DNA of 64,000 nucleotides. Origin: an uncultured Treponema sp. (GTDB lineage Bacteria; Spirochaetota; Spirochaetia; Treponematales; Treponemataceae). This document shows, piece after piece, positions 1 to 8,898 of this stretch (position 1 is its first letter; each line of letters opens with the position of its first letter). The notes under the pieces were generated by a model. It searched no databases. It had not been told where the DNA came from and was given only the letters and a program-made list of their open reading frames with translations. The position numbers were made by a program, and so were the translations under genes. The DNA lies in contig CAMVCB010000004.1 of assembly GCA_947165895.1 (NCBI GenBank), forward strand, positions 330,591 through 394,590, written 5' to 3'.

Positions 1-1309
1 CAAAGCGTTCCTTTGTCCTGATGATGCAGGAAAGAAGCTTTTGCATCGGGATAGTCATGTCTTCCAGCGGGATTTTTCCACCGAAGCTTTTACATATGTC
101 GCAGCAGCAGGCGGCATTTTCCGGGGAAGGACTATATTTTTCTCCAAAGTAGGCAAGAAGTGACTGGCGGCGGCATACCCGGGAAGTTGCAAATTTTACC
201 ATGCCCTGAAGCAGGGCTTCTGCCTGTTCGGGGTTTCCTGAATCTTCAAAGAACCAGCGGATTTTATGGATGTCGGCAGCAGAGTAAAGTAAAAGTGCAT
301 AGGAAGGAAGTCCATCCCGTCCCGCTCGTCCAATTTCCTGATAATATTCTTCTATAGATTTAGGTAAATCGTAGTTGATGACATAGCGGACATTGGGCTT
401 ATCAATTCCCATTCCAAAAGCAATCGTCGCAACCATAATCTGAACTTCATCCTTTACGAAAAGCTCCTGATTTTTTGCGCGGACTTCATCGGTAAGGCCT
501 GCGTGATAACTTTTTGCGTTCATGCCCATCGTTTCAAGAATGTCTGTCAGTTCATCGACCTGCTTGCGGGAGTTGCAGTAAATAATTCCGCTTTCATCCC
601 TGTGATTTCTAACGTAGTTTACTACCTGGTCGGTGGCATTGCGCTTCTGCATGACTTCAAGGAAGATGTTTTCGCGGTTGAAGCTGGAAATGTAAATCTT
701 AGGATTTTTCATCGAAAGATTTTTGATTATATCCTGGCGCACGTGGTCGGTTGCCGTTGCCGTAAGGGCTGCCATTACGGCGTCCGGGAAGTAGCGGCGG
801 ATAGTGCTGATTTCCATGTAATCAGGGCGAAAGTCATGTCCCCACTGGGAAACGCAGTGAGCCTCATCAACTGTAATCAGGCTGACTTTCAGATTGTTTT
901 GACTGAAGAGCTCCCTTGTGCGGCTGGTAGAAAGTCCTTCAGGAGAAATATAGACGATTTTTACTTGGCCCTTTATGATTTCTTCCGTGGCGTTGCGGTA
1001 TTCTTCCCAGGTCAGGGAAGAGTTGAGGAAAACAGATTTAATTCCTGTTGCGTTCAGGGAGGCTACCTGATCCTGCATGAGCGAAATCAGAGGGGAAACT
1101 ACTATTGTAATACCTTCTAAAATCAGGGCCGGAATCTGATAGCAGAGTGATTTGCCTCCGCCGGTTGGCATGATGGCCAGAGTGTCATTTCCTGAAAGGA
1201 TACTTGTTATGATTTTATTTTGAGAGTCCCTGAAGGAGTCGTAACCGAAAACTGTATTAAGGACTAATTCGGGATTTGCGCCTTCAAAAGCGCCGGATTT
1301 TATTTTCAC
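1..1309 (-). CDS. recQ: ATP-dependent DNA helicase RecQ (3' end beyond window)
   Basis: RecQ is a 3'-5' DNA helicase acting in recombination and fork repair. The visible 436 codons, read leftwards, carry the Walker A motif MPTGGGKS near residues 47-54, a DEAH box (VDEAHCVSQWGHDFRPDY), the C-terminal helicase motif IGRAGRDG and the start of the RecQ zinc site (ENAACCCDICKSF). The protein is still open at base 1, so the end of the zinc/RQC region and any HRDC domain lie outside the window. I place the start at GTG 1309 because TATAAT (1316-1321, minus strand) ends six bases before it and there is no Shine-Dalgarno site. An in-frame ATG at 1330 lies upstream of that -10 box and is the alternative. 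The neighbouring tRNA-Leu is divergent. Confidence 0.93.
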   Translation of the reverse strand, partial: MKIKSGAFEGANPELVLNTVFGYDSFRDSQNKIITSILSGNDTLAIMPTGGGKSLCYQIPALILEGITIVVSPLISLMQDQVASLNATGIKSVFLNSSLTWEEYRNATEEIIKGQVKIVYISPEGLSTSRTRELFSQNNLKVSLITVDEAHCVSQWGHDFRPDYMEISTIRRYFPDAVMAALTATATDHVRQDIIKNLSMKNPKIYISSFNRENIFLEVMQKRNATDQVVNYVRNHRDESGIIYCNSRKQVDELTDILETMGMNAKSYHAGLTDEVRAKNQELFVKDEVQIMVATIAFGMGIDKPNVRYVINYDLPKSIEEYYQEIGRAGRDGLPSYALLLYSAADIHKIRWFFEDSGNPEQAEALLQGMVKFATSRVCRRQSLLAYFGEKYSPSPENAACCCDICKSFGGKIPLEDMTIPMQKLLSCIIRTKERF

Positions 1310-1377
1310 ATAGTTATTATAGCAAGTCATAAGCTCTTGAAAAACCCTTTTAAATATGATATAGTTTGCAAACATTC

Positions 1378-1460
1378 GCCGGAGTGGTGGAATGGTAGAC
1401 ACGAAAGACTCAAAATCTTTTGTCAGCGATGGCGTAAGAGTTCAAGTCTCTTCTCCGGTA
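1378..1460 (+). tRNA. tRNA-Leu (anticodon CAA)
   Basis: A class II tRNA with a long variable arm. The acceptor stem GCCGGAG (1378-1384) pairs with CTCCGGT (1453-1459), with one G-U pair at the end. The anticodon stem AAAGA/TCTTT (1404-1408/1416-1420) closes a seven-base loop with CAA at 1411-1413, reading the leucine codon UUG. The T-loop is TTCAAGT. CCA is not encoded. A hairpin terminator follows directly. Confidence 0.93.
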
Positions 1461-1463
1461 TTT

Positions 1464-1497
1464 AAGCTTTCTCGTTGGACGGGAAAGCTTTTTTATT
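1464..1497 (+). terminator. Intrinsic terminator of tRNA-Leu
   Basis: Stem AAGCTTTC (1464-1471) pairs with GAAAGCTT (1483-1490) and is followed by a run of T. It sits four bases after the tRNA. Confidence 0.8.
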
Positions 1498-1514
1498 TAA
1501 CGAATGCTTTATGT

Positions 1515-1757
1515 GTGAGCGAGACTTGAACTCGTCGCGGAACATAGTTCCGCTTTGAGCCGATTGTAGGGTGGCTCGCTAGTCTCGCCACTGAGCGGTT
1601 TTATCGGATAATCCTAAACCTGCCCGCTGTCGCAGCCAGGTTTTTAACGGATTTCCGATTTTACGCTAGTTCAAGTCTCCCCTCCGGTATCTTTCCCCCA
1701 AAATGCATTGCCACAACTTCTGCTATGCAGAAGTTAAGTAACAGTGACGTTCACTGC
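1515..1757. other. Hairpin-rich non-coding stretch after tRNA-Leu
   Basis: No credible gene lies here. The stretch holds several inverted repeats. GCGGAA/TTCCGC (about 1536-1552) is followed by GTGGC/GCCAC (about 1571-1592). A long nested pair has ATCGGA, ATCC and AACCTG matched by CAGGTT, GGAT and TCCGAT (about 1604-1660). A nine-base perfect stem lies at 1715-1723/1727-1735, and CAGTGA/TCACTG at 1742-1756. The last two may act as a terminator for the convergent comM gene, which ends at 1782. Confidence 0.55.
1668..1690 (+). repeat. Partial copy of the tRNA-Leu 3' end
   Basis: These 23 bases repeat the T-arm and acceptor end of the tRNA (1439-1461) with only two changes (TT to CC in the middle). 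A 12-base inverted copy of the same T-arm segment lies at 1521-1532. No tRNA 5' half precedes the copy. It could be the scar of an integration at the tRNA 3' end, or a decayed tandem tRNA. Confidence 0.7.
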
Positions 1758-1781
1758 AAATTCAAGGTTGCATTACGACTG

Positions 1782-3365
1782 TTACAATTCGGGAACCAGG
1801 GATGTGCAGAGCTTGTGCAGGTCTATGGCTTCCTGCATGTGAGCGGCTTCTATTTTTTGTGATTCGTCAAGGTCGGCGATTGTACGGGCGGTTTTGATGC
1901 AGCTGGAAATGGCCCGCGGAGAAAAACTGTAGCGTTCTGTTGCCTTTGAAAGAAGCTGCTTGCTTTCTTCTGTTTGAATACAATAAGCACTTAATTCTTC
2001 CGGCAGAAGCTTTGCGTTTTTTTTGCTGCCCTGTCTTTTTTTCATAAAATTAATTCCTTTTGCAATGGCCTTTTGAATGTCGGCGCTGCTTTTGAGAGTC
2101 TGACGTTTTGTGTCCTCAGCCTGAAGGTCTGTATTTTCTTCACTGTCTACAAAAATCCGTAAATCAATTCTGTCCAGCAATGGGGCAGAAAATTTTTTCC
2201 AGTACTGTTCCAGAGATTTTGCGCTGCAAAGGCAGATTTTTGATTTTGAACCGTAGTTTCCACAGGGACAGGGATTTACTGCCATAAAAAGCTGGAAATT
2301 TGCCGGATAGCAGGTGACCCGGCCGGCGCGGCTGAGTGTTATGCTGCCTTTTTCAATCGGGACTCGCAGCATCTGAAGTACGGAAGTTCTGAATTCCGCT
2401 GCCTCATCAAGGAAAAGTACGCCCTTGTGGGCAAGGGAGACTTCGCCCGGGCGGCAATGCACCCCGCCACCGCATATTCCTTCTATACTGGAGGTCTGGT
2501 GGGGTGTTCTGAAGGGAGGAATACGGACCAGGGGCTGTGAAGGCTTTATAAGTCCTGCAAGAGACCAGATTCTTGTAACAGACTGAGCTTCTTCCAGGGA
2601 TAAAAGGGGATTAATCACAGGAAATTTTTGAATCGCCATAGTTTTTCCGCAGCCCGGAGCTCCAGCCGCAAGCAGATTGTGTCCTCCGCAGGCCGCAATC
2701 TCCAGAGCCCGAATCAGCTGGTACTGGCCTTTTACCTGCTCATACTCAAATCCCTCCGAAACCTCAGGAAAAATAACCCCGTCTACGCATACGCAGTTCT
2801 TTGGAATTGTGAGCTGACCTTCCAGCCGCGAAGTCTGTTCGGTAAAAAATCCTTCTTCCTTAAGTGCATAAACTGCATTCTGCAGACTGTCTGCGCCGTA
2901 AACTGCCATCCCGCTGACTTCACGTGCTTCATCCGCATTCAATTCAGGCACAATACATTTTCTGATTCCGTTTGCCACGGCTGTATCTGCTGCCGCATGA
3001 ACGCCTTTAATCGGCCTGATTTTTCCTGAAAGCTCAAGTTCCCCCATCACAAGAAGAGGCTCACTTATAAAACTGCTTTCCCCCTTGCTTTCTGCATTAG
3101 CCGCCAGAACCGCCAGGGCAATTGCAAGATCAAAACCTGCTCCTTCCTTTTTCAAATCTGCAGGACTCAAAGAAATTAAAACTCTTTCTAGCGGAAAATC
3201 AAAGCCGCAGTTACGGATTGCCGCCTGCATTCTTTCGCGGGATTCCTTTACCGCGCTGTCAGCCAGTCCCACAATATCAATTGCCGGAATCCCGCGCCGT
3301 AAATCAACTTCTACATTAACCAGAGCGCCTTCATATCCGAATGGAGAAAAAGAATAAATATTCAT
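1782..3365 (-). CDS. comM: ComM/YifB family AAA+ ATPase
   Basis: The 527-residue protein has the usual family length and order. The N-terminal region (residues 1-180) includes the family stretch LVNVEVDLRRGIPAIDIVGLADSAVKESRERM in substance. The Mg-chelatase-like ATPase follows, with Walker A GAPGCGKT at 235-242 and Walker B LFLDEAAEF near 317-325. A small four-cysteine insertion follows (CPCGNYGSKSKICLC), then the C-terminal chelatase domain. In naturally transformable bacteria ComM is a hexameric helicase that promotes branch migration of incoming DNA; the role in spirochaetes is not established. The ATG at 3365 has a GAGGT ribosome site about nine bases upstream. It ends facing the tRNA region. 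Confidence 0.93.
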   Translation of the reverse strand: MNIYSFSPFGYEGALVNVEVDLRRGIPAIDIVGLADSAVKESRERMQAAIRNCGFDFPLERVLISLSPADLKKEGAGFDLAIALAVLAANAESKGESSFISEPLLVMGELELSGKIRPIKGVHAAADTAVANGIRKCIVPELNADEAREVSGMAVYGADSLQNAVYALKEEGFFTEQTSRLEGQLTIPKNCVCVDGVIFPEVSEGFEYEQVKGQYQLIRALEIAACGGHNLLAAGAPGCGKTMAIQKFPVINPLLSLEEAQSVTRIWSLAGLIKPSQPLVRIPPFRTPHQTSSIEGICGGGVHCRPGEVSLAHKGVLFLDEAAEFRTSVLQMLRVPIEKGSITLSRAGRVTCYPANFQLFMAVNPCPCGNYGSKSKICLCSAKSLEQYWKKFSAPLLDRIDLRIFVDSEENTDLQAEDTKRQTLKSSADIQKAIAKGINFMKKRQGSKKNAKLLPEELSAYCIQTEESKQLLSKATERYSFSPRAISSCIKTARTIADLDESQKIEAAHMQEAIDLHKLCTSLVPEL

Positions 3366-3664
3366 ATAAACCTCAAAAAAAAACTTTTATAAAGCGGCAG
3401 CTGCCGTACATATATAAAGTCCCCCTGAAATTCAAATTCCGGCAATGTTTTGCAAAAAAAAGTGAAATTTTTTAAATTATTTTAGAAATTTTATTTATCG
3501 AGCTAAAAACAATATTTTATTCAAGTCTAAAAAGTCGAAAATTTAAAATTTTTTTTGGAAAATTTAAACTTTTTTGCAAAATCTGTGTTATATTAATAGA
3601 TACGTTATTTTACGCTTTGAGAGTTGCAGTATAGTAATACATCAAGTAAAAGTAGGAGTTCTTT
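3366..3664. promoter_or_regulatory. AT-rich divergent promoter region
   Basis: A 299-base gap between divergent comM and the glycosidase gene. It is rich in A and T runs. A TATATT hexamer at 3589-3594 is the best -10 candidate for the rightward gene, with no clear -35 box. AGGAG just before 3665 is the ribosome site. I see no gene in it. Confidence 0.4.
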
Positions 3665-5098
3665 GTGAACAAACATGATTTTCCAAAAATCCATTTCTAT
3701 GATCAGGATTTTGTAGACATTTATAATAAAACATGGTCATGGGTTTCATCATTCTGGCTTAATCCTTCAAACGGTGAGCAGGATACCGATAACGGTTTAT
3801 TTGTGTATCCTCAGGACAATAAGTATATTTTGAGCCAGTTTGAATCAATTTTCTCTACTTTCTTTCTGGTATATTCGAACAGAAATTTTGATGCTTGCAA
3901 GAACATTGACTATTTTTATGCACGTCAGGAAGAAAACGGTGCTATCCGCTGGAAGTATGATGCTTTAACCAATAAGCCGGAGCTGGATTCTTCTAATCCG
4001 GAGGGGGTAGGTCTTCCTCTTTTTGCTTTTGCTGAATTTAACCTTTATCATAAATCTGCAAATAAGCGCCGCATTAAGGAAGTTATGCCGGCACTTCAGA
4101 AGTATATGGACTGGCTGGATGCAAATTTTAAGCAGGAAAACGGACTTTATGCAGTTCCTCACTGTGCTTCAACAATGACAAATTCTCCCCGCGACGGCGC
4201 TTTCTATCCGGTTGATTTTAATGCCTGCATGGCAGTTAACGCATCTTATATGTCGGCACTTGGTGATATTCTCAATGATAAGGATTTGAGCTTCCAGTAC
4301 CGCAAGATGTATTTTTCTATTAAAACCCGTATTAATTCCCTTATGTGGGATAATGATACAGGCTTTTATTATGATCTTGATAAGGATGAAAATAAACTTT
4401 CTGTAAAGACTGTTGCCGCTTACTGGACAATGCTTGCTGAAATTCCTAATGCAGATAAGGCCGACCGCCTTGTTGAGCATTTGAACGACCCTAAATCTTT
4501 TGGAACCGAGCATCCATTCCCTTGTCTTAGTGCCGATGACCCTCACTTTAGTGAAGAAGGAAACGGCTACTGCGGAAGCGTTATGCCTGCTTTCAACTTT
4601 ATGATTATCAAGGGACTTGAGCGCTACGGCCAGCTGGAGCTTGCCCGCGAATGTGCAATCCGTCACCTTTACTTTGTTCTGGAAACCCTTATGCCGAATG
4701 AAGAAAATGTTCCTGGTGACCTTTACGAAGCTTATCGTCCTAATAAGGAAGGAAAGGCCTCTTGCGAAAGCGATCCTGCTTTTGCCCGTCCCCGCTATCT
4801 TCTTACAGCGGCTCTTTCTACAATCGCTTTGATGATTGAAAACGTAATCGGCCTTTCAATTTCTTTGCCTCGTAAGACTGTAGACTGGATTATTCCTAAC
4901 CTTGAAATCATGGGAATTGAAAATCTTTCCCTCAAGCGCAACCTTATTACAATTTTGAGTAATAAGTCTACCCGCGGCTGGGAAATTCAGATGGAAAGTG
5001 AAAAGCTTTACTACTTTACTATCAATATCCTGAATCAGAAGAAAAAGACTCTGCCTATTCCTTCTGGAAAATGTTCTATGCTTATTGATAAACTTTAA
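3665..5098 (+). CDS. GH63-like (alpha,alpha)6-barrel glycoside hydrolase
   Basis: A 477-residue cytoplasmic protein without a signal peptide. It has the repeated helix-hairpin pattern of trehalase/glucosidase-type toroids (GH37/GH63, mannosylglycerate-hydrolase-like). Recognisable blocks are SPRDGAFYPVDFNA (174-187), MWDNDTGFYYD (227-237), KTVAAYWTML (248-257) and a C-terminal GDLYEAYRP...SDPAFARPRYLL stretch. Such enzymes release sugars from alpha-linked glycosides or compatible solutes. The exact substrate cannot be read from sequence. Translation starts at GTG 3665 with AGGAG seven bases upstream. The ppx-ppk pair follows after 23 bases in the same direction, so they may be co-transcribed. 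Confidence 0.75.
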   Translation: MNKHDFPKIHFYDQDFVDIYNKTWSWVSSFWLNPSNGEQDTDNGLFVYPQDNKYILSQFESIFSTFFLVYSNRNFDACKNIDYFYARQEENGAIRWKYDALTNKPELDSSNPEGVGLPLFAFAEFNLYHKSANKRRIKEVMPALQKYMDWLDANFKQENGLYAVPHCASTMTNSPRDGAFYPVDFNACMAVNASYMSALGDILNDKDLSFQYRKMYFSIKTRINSLMWDNDTGFYYDLDKDENKLSVKTVAAYWTMLAEIPNADKADRLVEHLNDPKSFGTEHPFPCLSADDPHFSEEGNGYCGSVMPAFNFMIIKGLERYGQLELARECAIRHLYFVLETLMPNEENVPGDLYEAYRPNKEGKASCESDPAFARPRYLLTAALSTIALMIENVIGLSISLPRKTVDWIIPNLEIMGIENLSLKRNLITILSNKSTRGWEIQMESEKLYYFTINILNQKKKTLPIPSGKCSMLIDKL

Positions 5099-5121
5099 TT
5101 TCTTTTGCAGGGGGGCGGTCG

Positions 5122-6651
5122 TTGTCGGCACCAGAATCAGTTATTGAAATAGGTTCTACAGGAGTTCGCCTTCTTGTAGCAGAAATTACTCCGGACAGAA
5201 AACAGCTCATTCTTGACCGCTCGGATAATCCTATTCCAATCGGAAAGGATGTTTTTACCAGCGGCACCATAAGCCTTGAAACTCAAAACCAGTGCATTCA
5301 GATTTTAAAACGCTATAAGGAGCAGCTTGCGGGCTGGGGAATTACACCAGAACAGGCAACCTGCATTGCTACCTCTGCCTTCCGTGATTCAAAAAACTGC
5401 GACCCTGTAATGGACCGCATTCTTGTTCAGACGGGCTTTAGGGTAAAGATTGTAGACGGCATTGAAGAAAACAAGCTTATGTACCTTGCGGTTTCAGACT
5501 GCCTTAAAGACCAGCCGGTGGATTTTAAGAACGATGATACTTTGATTCTGAATGTTGGCGGAAGCTCTACCGAAATTATGATGATTTCGGGCGGAAAAAT
5601 GGCCGGCGTTCATTCTCTGCGCCTTGGAACTGTAAGAATCGAACAGCATATCGGTGGTCAGATTGACTCTTACCACGATGTCCGCCGTTATATTGAAGAG
5701 TCAATCAACAATACAAAGGGTTCCCTTGAAAACGAACTGAACTTCAGCGAGGTGAAGCAGTTTATTGCAGTTGGTCAGGATATGAATCTTGCTGCCCTTC
5801 TGGTGGGTCACCCGATTTCTACCTTCCTCTGGGAAATCGAGGTTGATGAATTTAATGATTTCCGCCGCTCCGTTCAGGAATATTCTGTTGATGAAATGGT
5901 TGCCCGCTTCCGGATTTCTTATTCCGAAGCAGAAACTCTGCAGGTAAGTCTTTTGATTTATCAGCTTTTCTTAAATCTTACTAAGGCAACAAAAATCATC
6001 GTACCGGAAACAAATATCCGCCATGGAATTATTCTGAATAAAAATCCTGCCCAGAACGAACTTCTGCAGGATGAATATGACATGCAGATTCTTGCTTCTG
6101 CAAAAAATCTGCTGCGAAAATATCACGGTGATGAAAAGCATGCAGAATGTGTCCGTATGATTGCCGTAAAGCTTTTTGAATGCCTTAAGGATGAAATGGC
6201 TCTTGAAGAGCATGCAAAAATGCTGCTGGAAATTGCCTGCATTCTGCACGATGTCGGTGTTTTCATTAAATTTGCCCATCACAATCTGCACAGCGCCTAT
6301 ATCATTCAGAATTCAGAGATTTTTGGATTGACAAAACGCGAAATTTCCATTGTAGCGGAGATTTCAAAATATCACCGGGGAAGCCAGATGCCTCAGGATG
6401 AGGAAAATTTCCTGATGATGCCGCGTTCCGACCGCATGCTTATCTTAAAGCTGACAGCCATTCTTCGCATTGCAGATGCCATGGACCGCGGTCACATCCA
6501 GACCTTCAATGATATTTCGGTAAAGCTACAGCAGAATACACTTTTGATATCTACAAAACATTCTAAAAATTCAGTTCTGGAACGCATTGCATTGCAGGAA
6601 AAGGCTGGAATGTTCGAAAGCGTATTCGGTTATAAGGTAATTTTAATTTAA
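5122..6651 (+). CDS. ppx: Ppx/GppA-type exopolyphosphatase with HD domain
   Basis: The 509-residue protein joins an actin-like Ppx/GppA phosphatase with a C-terminal HD-type domain. The first part has IEIGSTGVRLLVAEI from residue 8, VDGIEEN at 111-117 and the phosphate-binding NVGGSSTE at 144-151. The second part has CILHDVGVF with the HD pair near 376-377. The family hydrolyses polyphosphate or the pppGpp 5' phosphate. The next gene is ppk, which makes polyphosphate, so polyphosphate is the likely substrate. The start is TTG 5122, chosen because a G-rich ribosome site (5110-5115) lies just before it. There is a 14-base gap to ppk, so this is an operon. Confidence 0.9.
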   Translation: MSAPESVIEIGSTGVRLLVAEITPDRKQLILDRSDNPIPIGKDVFTSGTISLETQNQCIQILKRYKEQLAGWGITPEQATCIATSAFRDSKNCDPVMDRILVQTGFRVKIVDGIEENKLMYLAVSDCLKDQPVDFKNDDTLILNVGGSSTEIMMISGGKMAGVHSLRLGTVRIEQHIGGQIDSYHDVRRYIEESINNTKGSLENELNFSEVKQFIAVGQDMNLAALLVGHPISTFLWEIEVDEFNDFRRSVQEYSVDEMVARFRISYSEAETLQVSLLIYQLFLNLTKATKIIVPETNIRHGIILNKNPAQNELLQDEYDMQILASAKNLLRKYHGDEKHAECVRMIAVKLFECLKDEMALEEHAKMLLEIACILHDVGVFIKFAHHNLHSAYIIQNSEIFGLTKREISIVAEISKYHRGSQMPQDEENFLMMPRSDRMLILKLTAILRIADAMDRGHIQTFNDISVKLQQNTLLISTKHSKNSVLERIALQEKAGMFESVFGYKVILI

Positions 6652-6665
6652 AACGGGGGCAAAAT

Positions 6666-8795
6666 ATGGAAATCAGATATTTTAACAGAGAATTGAGCTG
6701 GCTCGAATTTAATGCCCGCGTTTTGTATCAGGGCTTGCGAAAAGAATTACCGCTTCTGGAGCGCCTGCAGTTTCTTTCTATTGTAACTTCAAACTTTGAT
6801 GAATTTTTCCAGGTTCGTGTTGCATCTGTAAAACGCGCCCTTTTTGAAAATCCTGATATGGCTGATATTTCGGGGCTTACTCCAAAGCTTCAGCTTACAA
6901 GTATTTCTGCCCGCGCCCATCAGATTATCCGTGAGCAGCAGAACTGCCTCATGAATGACCTGCTGCCCGAGCTTGCAGAAAACGGCCTTGTTTATGTTAA
7001 GCCTGAAAATTATACGGTTCAGCAGTCGGCCTATATCAATAAGATTTTTAAATCTGATATTTATCCGCTTTTGACTCCCCTTAGAACTGATACTGAAGCA
7101 TTCCCTCATATAAAAAATCTTTCAATGTATGCGGCTTTTCTTCTTAATCCTATTGACGGCATTAAGTTTGAAAAGGGTGGAGAAGCGCTGAGAGGCAGTG
7201 ATGAAGTTCCGCGAATTGCCTTTGTTGAAATCCCGGATGGAATTCAGCATATTTACTGGCTGCCGGTTGAAGATAAAGATAAAAATGAAAAACAGTTTGC
7301 CCTTCTTGGCGACATTATTACAACCTTTGGTACTTCTCTCTTTCCGGGGCTTGAAGTCAGCCAGCTGATGCTTTTTAAGGTTGTGCGGGATGCGGATTTT
7401 GCGGTTGATGAAGATGCCGGCAATAATTTTATTCACGCTATGGAAGACGTTCTGATTCAGAGAAAATCTTCCTTCCCGGTTGCAATGATGTGTAACGGAA
7501 CAAGCCCTGCAATCCTTTCTTTCCTAAAGGAAAAGCTTGAGCTTAATGATGAAGATGTTTACATGGTGGACGGAATTTTAAATCCCGGTTCACTGATGGG
7601 CTTAAGAAGCTCTGATGAAGACGGAAAGATGAGCTTTGACCGCTGGGAGCATTTTTATCCATGCGATTTGCCCGAAGACGAGCCTTACTGGGATACCCTT
7701 AAGCTGCATGATAAAATCCTTCACGTTCCATATGAATGTTATGACCCTGTGGTAAAGATGATAAGCGATGCCGCTGATGACGACAATGTTCTTGCAATTA
7801 AAATGACCCTTTACCGTACAGGCGGCGATTCTCCGATTATCAAGGCTCTGGAGACTGCGGCGGCCCGGGGAAAGCAGGTTGTCGTTCTTGTGGAGCTTAA
7901 GGCCCGTTTTGATGAGGAGCGCAATATTGCCTGGGCAAATGAGCTTGAACAGGCCGGCGTTACCGTAATTTACGGTCTTGTAAACCTTAAGGTTCATGCA
8001 AAAATCCTGATGGTCGTTCGCCGTGAAGCAGATACAATCCGCCGTTACGTTCATCTTGCGACAGGAAATTACAATCCTAAAACTGCAAAGCTTTATTCTG
8101 ATATTTCACTTTTTACTTCAAATATTGGAATTGCAAGCGACGCAACAAATTTTTTCAATCTTGTAACAGGATATTCAACCCTGCAGAAGATGAATTATCT
8201 TGGAATGGCGCCAGTCACAATCAAATCCCGCCTTTTAAGTATGATTCAGCGCGAAATTGAAAGAAGTACGCCGGACAATCCGGGACTTATCATTGCAAAA
8301 ATGAACAGCCTTACTCATGAAGAAGTTATTAATGCCTTGTATAAGGCCAGTCAGGCCGGTGTAAAAATCAAACTGAATATCCGCGGAATCTGTATGCTGG
8401 TTCCCGGTGTTCCAGGCATGAGTGAAAACATCACCGTTACTTCGATTGTTGACCGTTATCTTGAGCATGCCAGAATCTTCTATTTTGAAAACGGCGGCAG
8501 TCCTGAACTATACTGTTCAAGTGCCGACTGGATGAGCCGCAACCTTGACCGCCGTATTGAGCTTATGTTCCCTATCCTTGAAAAAGAGGCCTTCAGGGAA
8601 GTAAAGATGATTCTGGATACTTATTTTGAAGACAACACAAATGCCCAGATTTTACAGCCTAACGGAAGCTGGATTCCTGTTGAAAAGGGAAAAAATCCTT
8701 TCCAGGCTCAGGCAGAACTTTACAAGATTTACAAAAAGCGGGCTGAAAAAATCGCAAAGCAGGAACAGACCGAATTTATTGTCCGCCGCAAGTAG
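6666..8795 (+). CDS. ppk1: Polyphosphate kinase 1
   Basis: A full-length 709-residue PPK1, which reversibly transfers the terminal phosphate of ATP to polyphosphate at the inner face of the membrane. The N-terminus YFNRELSWLEFNARVL is diagnostic. The catalytic regions are present: LKVHAKI near residue 445 holds the histidine that is phosphorylated in E. coli PPK, HLATGNYNP follows, and LEHARIFYF near 599 holds the second conserved histidine. The ribosome site is GGGGG six bases before the ATG. Paired with the upstream ppx, it sets the polyphosphate level. Confidence 0.96.
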   Translation: MEIRYFNRELSWLEFNARVLYQGLRKELPLLERLQFLSIVTSNFDEFFQVRVASVKRALFENPDMADISGLTPKLQLTSISARAHQIIREQQNCLMNDLLPELAENGLVYVKPENYTVQQSAYINKIFKSDIYPLLTPLRTDTEAFPHIKNLSMYAAFLLNPIDGIKFEKGGEALRGSDEVPRIAFVEIPDGIQHIYWLPVEDKDKNEKQFALLGDIITTFGTSLFPGLEVSQLMLFKVVRDADFAVDEDAGNNFIHAMEDVLIQRKSSFPVAMMCNGTSPAILSFLKEKLELNDEDVYMVDGILNPGSLMGLRSSDEDGKMSFDRWEHFYPCDLPEDEPYWDTLKLHDKILHVPYECYDPVVKMISDAADDDNVLAIKMTLYRTGGDSPIIKALETAAARGKQVVVLVELKARFDEERNIAWANELEQAGVTVIYGLVNLKVHAKILMVVRREADTIRRYVHLATGNYNPKTAKLYSDISLFTSNIGIASDATNFFNLVTGYSTLQKMNYLGMAPVTIKSRLLSMIQREIERSTPDNPGLIIAKMNSLTHEEVINALYKASQAGVKIKLNIRGICMLVPGVPGMSENITVTSIVDRYLEHARIFYFENGGSPELYCSSADWMSRNLDRRIELMFPILEKEAFREVKMILDTYFEDNTNAQILQPNGSWIPVEKGKNPFQAQAELYKIYKKRAEKIAKQEQTEFIVRRK

Positions 8796-8813
8796 CTTTT
8801 TTGATTAAGATAC

Positions 8814-8842
8814 TTGACAAGAAAGTATAATCCTCTTATTAT
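8814..8842 (+). promoter_or_regulatory. Consensus sigma-70 promoter of the ABC importer operon
   Basis: TTGACA at 8814-8819, a 17-base spacer, then TATTAT at 8837-8842. This is one of the best promoters in the window and drives the binding-protein gene at 8899 with a leader of about 50 bases. Confidence 0.85.
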
Positions 8843-8898
8843 GTTACTATAAATAGAAACATAAAAGCGCAGGAGAGATTTTGCGCATGGAGGAAAAT

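Noticed and set aside
503..1120. Long rightward reading frame of 205 residues
   Set aside because: It lies antisense to the RecQ helicase motifs, which are clearly the coding strand; no family features or ribosome site.
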